A stretch of DNA of 64,000 nt from positions 9,362,001 through 9,426,000 of the forward strand of contig NC_134767.1 of NCBI RefSeq assembly GCF_050436995.1, written 5' to 3'. The translations under genes and the position numbers were made by a program. Positions 62,533-64,000 of this stretch are shown in pieces (the first letter of the stretch is position 1; each line of letters opens with the position of its first letter). The notes beneath the pieces were generated by a model. That model worked only from the letters and a program-made list of their open reading frames with translations. It searched no databases and was not told the DNA's origin. The stretch comes from Anticarsia gemmatalis. Its lineage: Eukaryota > Arthropoda > Insecta > Lepidoptera > Erebidae.

Positions 62533-63162
62533 CGTCAGGAAAATGCATTACTGCATGTCCCGCCCCAGGGAGGAAAGCGGGGGTCTGTCGGGCTCTCCCG
62601 CCGGCAAGGCGTTCCGGCTAACTTGGGCATACCGACTAAAAACCTGACGGTGTTCCTTCTGCGGTCACCATAACGCGGCCAGGACGCGGTACCTCCGATC
62701 GGATACTCCGCGTCCCAGTCGGTGACGGCCCGCTTTGTATGCGGGCCCTACTTCGAGCGGGGGCAGGCACGAGGATTGCCCCCCCTAGCTCTCCACTTCA
62801 AGGGGGTGCGCCAGGAACACACAGCGCACTCCCCACCTCTCGGACCTGTTCCCTGTCCAGGCGACGGAGCGTTCCGCCTCCGCCGCCCACAGGTCCGCGT
62901 CACGGGGGCCGGAGATCATCCCGGCGCCTACGACGCCCAGTGCGTCTTGCGCGGGAAGGGAGGGGAGCGTTGATTTCCCGCTCCCGTTCCGCCGCCTCTT
63001 TTGCGGATATAACTTCCTCGCAGAACGAGGCGACGGCCGACCACGCTGCCTCGCTCCCGACCATGGACAGAACCACGGCCGAGAGCGAGAGGTCGCTCCC
63101 GACTACCCCGGTCAATTGACGGCGCTGCGACGACCACGCCTGGCAGTGTGCCAGCGTATAAT
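62501..63162 (-). mobile_element. R1-clade non-LTR retrotransposon, 5'-truncated 3' end with poly(A) tail
   Basis: On the minus strand the element ends in a 32-A tail (62532-62501), preceded by a GC-rich 3' UTR and the last residues of ORF2 (frame ending at 62900). That piece reads LAHCQAWSSQRRQLTGVVGS, then DLSLSAVVLSMVGSEAAWSA, FCEEVISAKEAAEREREINA and an Arg-rich GRRRRRDDLRPP end. The order WxxQRxxL, MVGSE-AW, FCE-V-KEAAERERE, RRRR is typical of R1-clade ORF2 C-termini. The 5' break is near 63162, where AT-rich DNA starts. No target site duplication is visible. Confidence 0.75.
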
Positions 63163-63877
63163 ATAACTTAATTACGTACAAAATATGCCTACATATAAAT
63201 TGTAATATACAATTTAACTACATATAATTTATATTGTACGTAATTTACTTCCTTGATTAAGATTTCCTTTTAAGATAATTAAGACTGTTCTCCTGGTATT
63301 GTATGTAGTTAGCATAAGGCATGATGGGGTTGACGTATCCAAATTGATAAAAAACCCCAAATTAAACACAGATTAAAAAAAAAAAAAAATTCTTACTGTG
63401 CATTTTTCAGAAAGAGCTTTTTATTTTTACTAACATAAGACGCGTTTTAAGCAGTCTACACACGAAAAATCGCCAACCTGCCGATATTATGTCGACGACT
63501 TAATGTTGGCGGTTCTTTATTTCATCCTTAACCATTTTATACAGTGTTATATTATGTACCTTTCTTGTGTGTCTCTGTGCTGGTTTTAATAAATAAACTT
63601 TCACCTTCTTATTTTAATTTTGAAATATCATGTCACTTGCTTTTATGTAACTTGAACACTACCTTTGAAATAAGGTTGCCGCCGACAAAACGGTCGACGA
63701 TTGAATGTTGGCGTATTTTACTGTCTAACTTGTAAGTACTCTGCCTATAAAATAACGTTGCCGACGTATGCCGACTTTTGTATCACCTTCAATATTTAAA
63801 TGTATCTTTGCATGATTTACGCCTAATGTACTCAGTTAAAATCTAAAAAGTCACATTTCATTCTTAAAAACAAGCAA
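63163..63877. other. AT-rich stretch without recognisable genes
   Basis: An inverted ATATAATTTAAC/TAATTTATATTG-like motif lies around 63195-63245; direct motifs GCCGACG-type occur near 63680-63770. No exon seen. Confidence 0.5.
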
Positions 63878-64000
63878 CGGTAGCGCGATTCATACAGTCG
63901 GTACTGTCAAGTATCGAAATTCCGACATTTTGAATGTACTGCTAAAATATTTCCTACGACACCCGCCATAGGCGCTGATCAGATTTTCATACAAAATTGC
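63878..64000 (+). repeat. Second copy of the repeat at 22470-22620, cut by the window edge
   Basis: GTAGCGCGATTCATACAGTC, GGTACTGTCAAGTATCGAAA and CCTACGACACCCGCCATAGG, GCGCTGATCAGATTTTCATA match in order. Confidence 0.7.

Noticed and set aside
62722..63119. Long GC-rich plus-strand ORFs
   Set aside because: They are antisense to the R1-clade ORF2 end and 3' UTR, whose minus-strand frame is the real one.

Overview
The window looks like nuclear DNA of an insect, most likely a moth or butterfly. It is AT-rich with GT-AG spliced genes and dense short dispersed repeats of lepidopteran type: tRNA-headed SINEs, a 5S rRNA-like SINE, MITE-like foldbacks and an R1-clade LINE fragment. The gene content is an insect Homer and an RR-2 cuticle protein. 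The species cannot be named from the sequence.

Layout. (1) 1-2309, minus strand: three coding exons of an uncharacterised, possibly transposon-derived protein; it is open over 560 codons and runs off the left edge. (2) 5067-46845, plus strand: eight coding exons of Homer, the postsynaptic EVH1/coiled-coil scaffold. The exons for the first part of the EVH1 domain are not in the window, so the minus-strand gene at 1-2309 probably sits inside a Homer intron. (3) A 35.6-kb Homer intron (8120-43690) separates the EVH1-plus-linker half from the coiled-coil half. Nested in it on the minus strand is a four-exon RR-2 cuticle protein gene (26903 to 9959) with a TATA promoter. The same intron holds a possible small secreted-peptide ORF, a possible alternative Homer first exon at 31544-31575, a satellite-like array and many SINEs. 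(4) 46846-64000: Homer 3' UTR, then gene-poor AT-rich DNA with repeats, a GC-rich possible promoter/first exon near 55.8-56.0 kb, and a 5'-truncated R1-clade LINE near the right edge.

Most notable points. The Homer reading frame stays open for 66 codons past its TGA stop into a His/Pro/Gly-rich repeat whose copies differ mainly at third codon positions, a possible readthrough extension. A short exon-like segment in the big intron has a TATA box, a start codon and a donor in exactly the phase needed to splice to the coiled-coil exons. Retention of the big intron would end Homer one residue later, giving a Homer1a-like EVH1-only form. One dispersed repeat family resembles the internal promoter of 5S rRNA. 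Several unrelated near-perfect hairpins suggest template-switch mutation, and one can be checked against sister copies of the same repeat inside the window.
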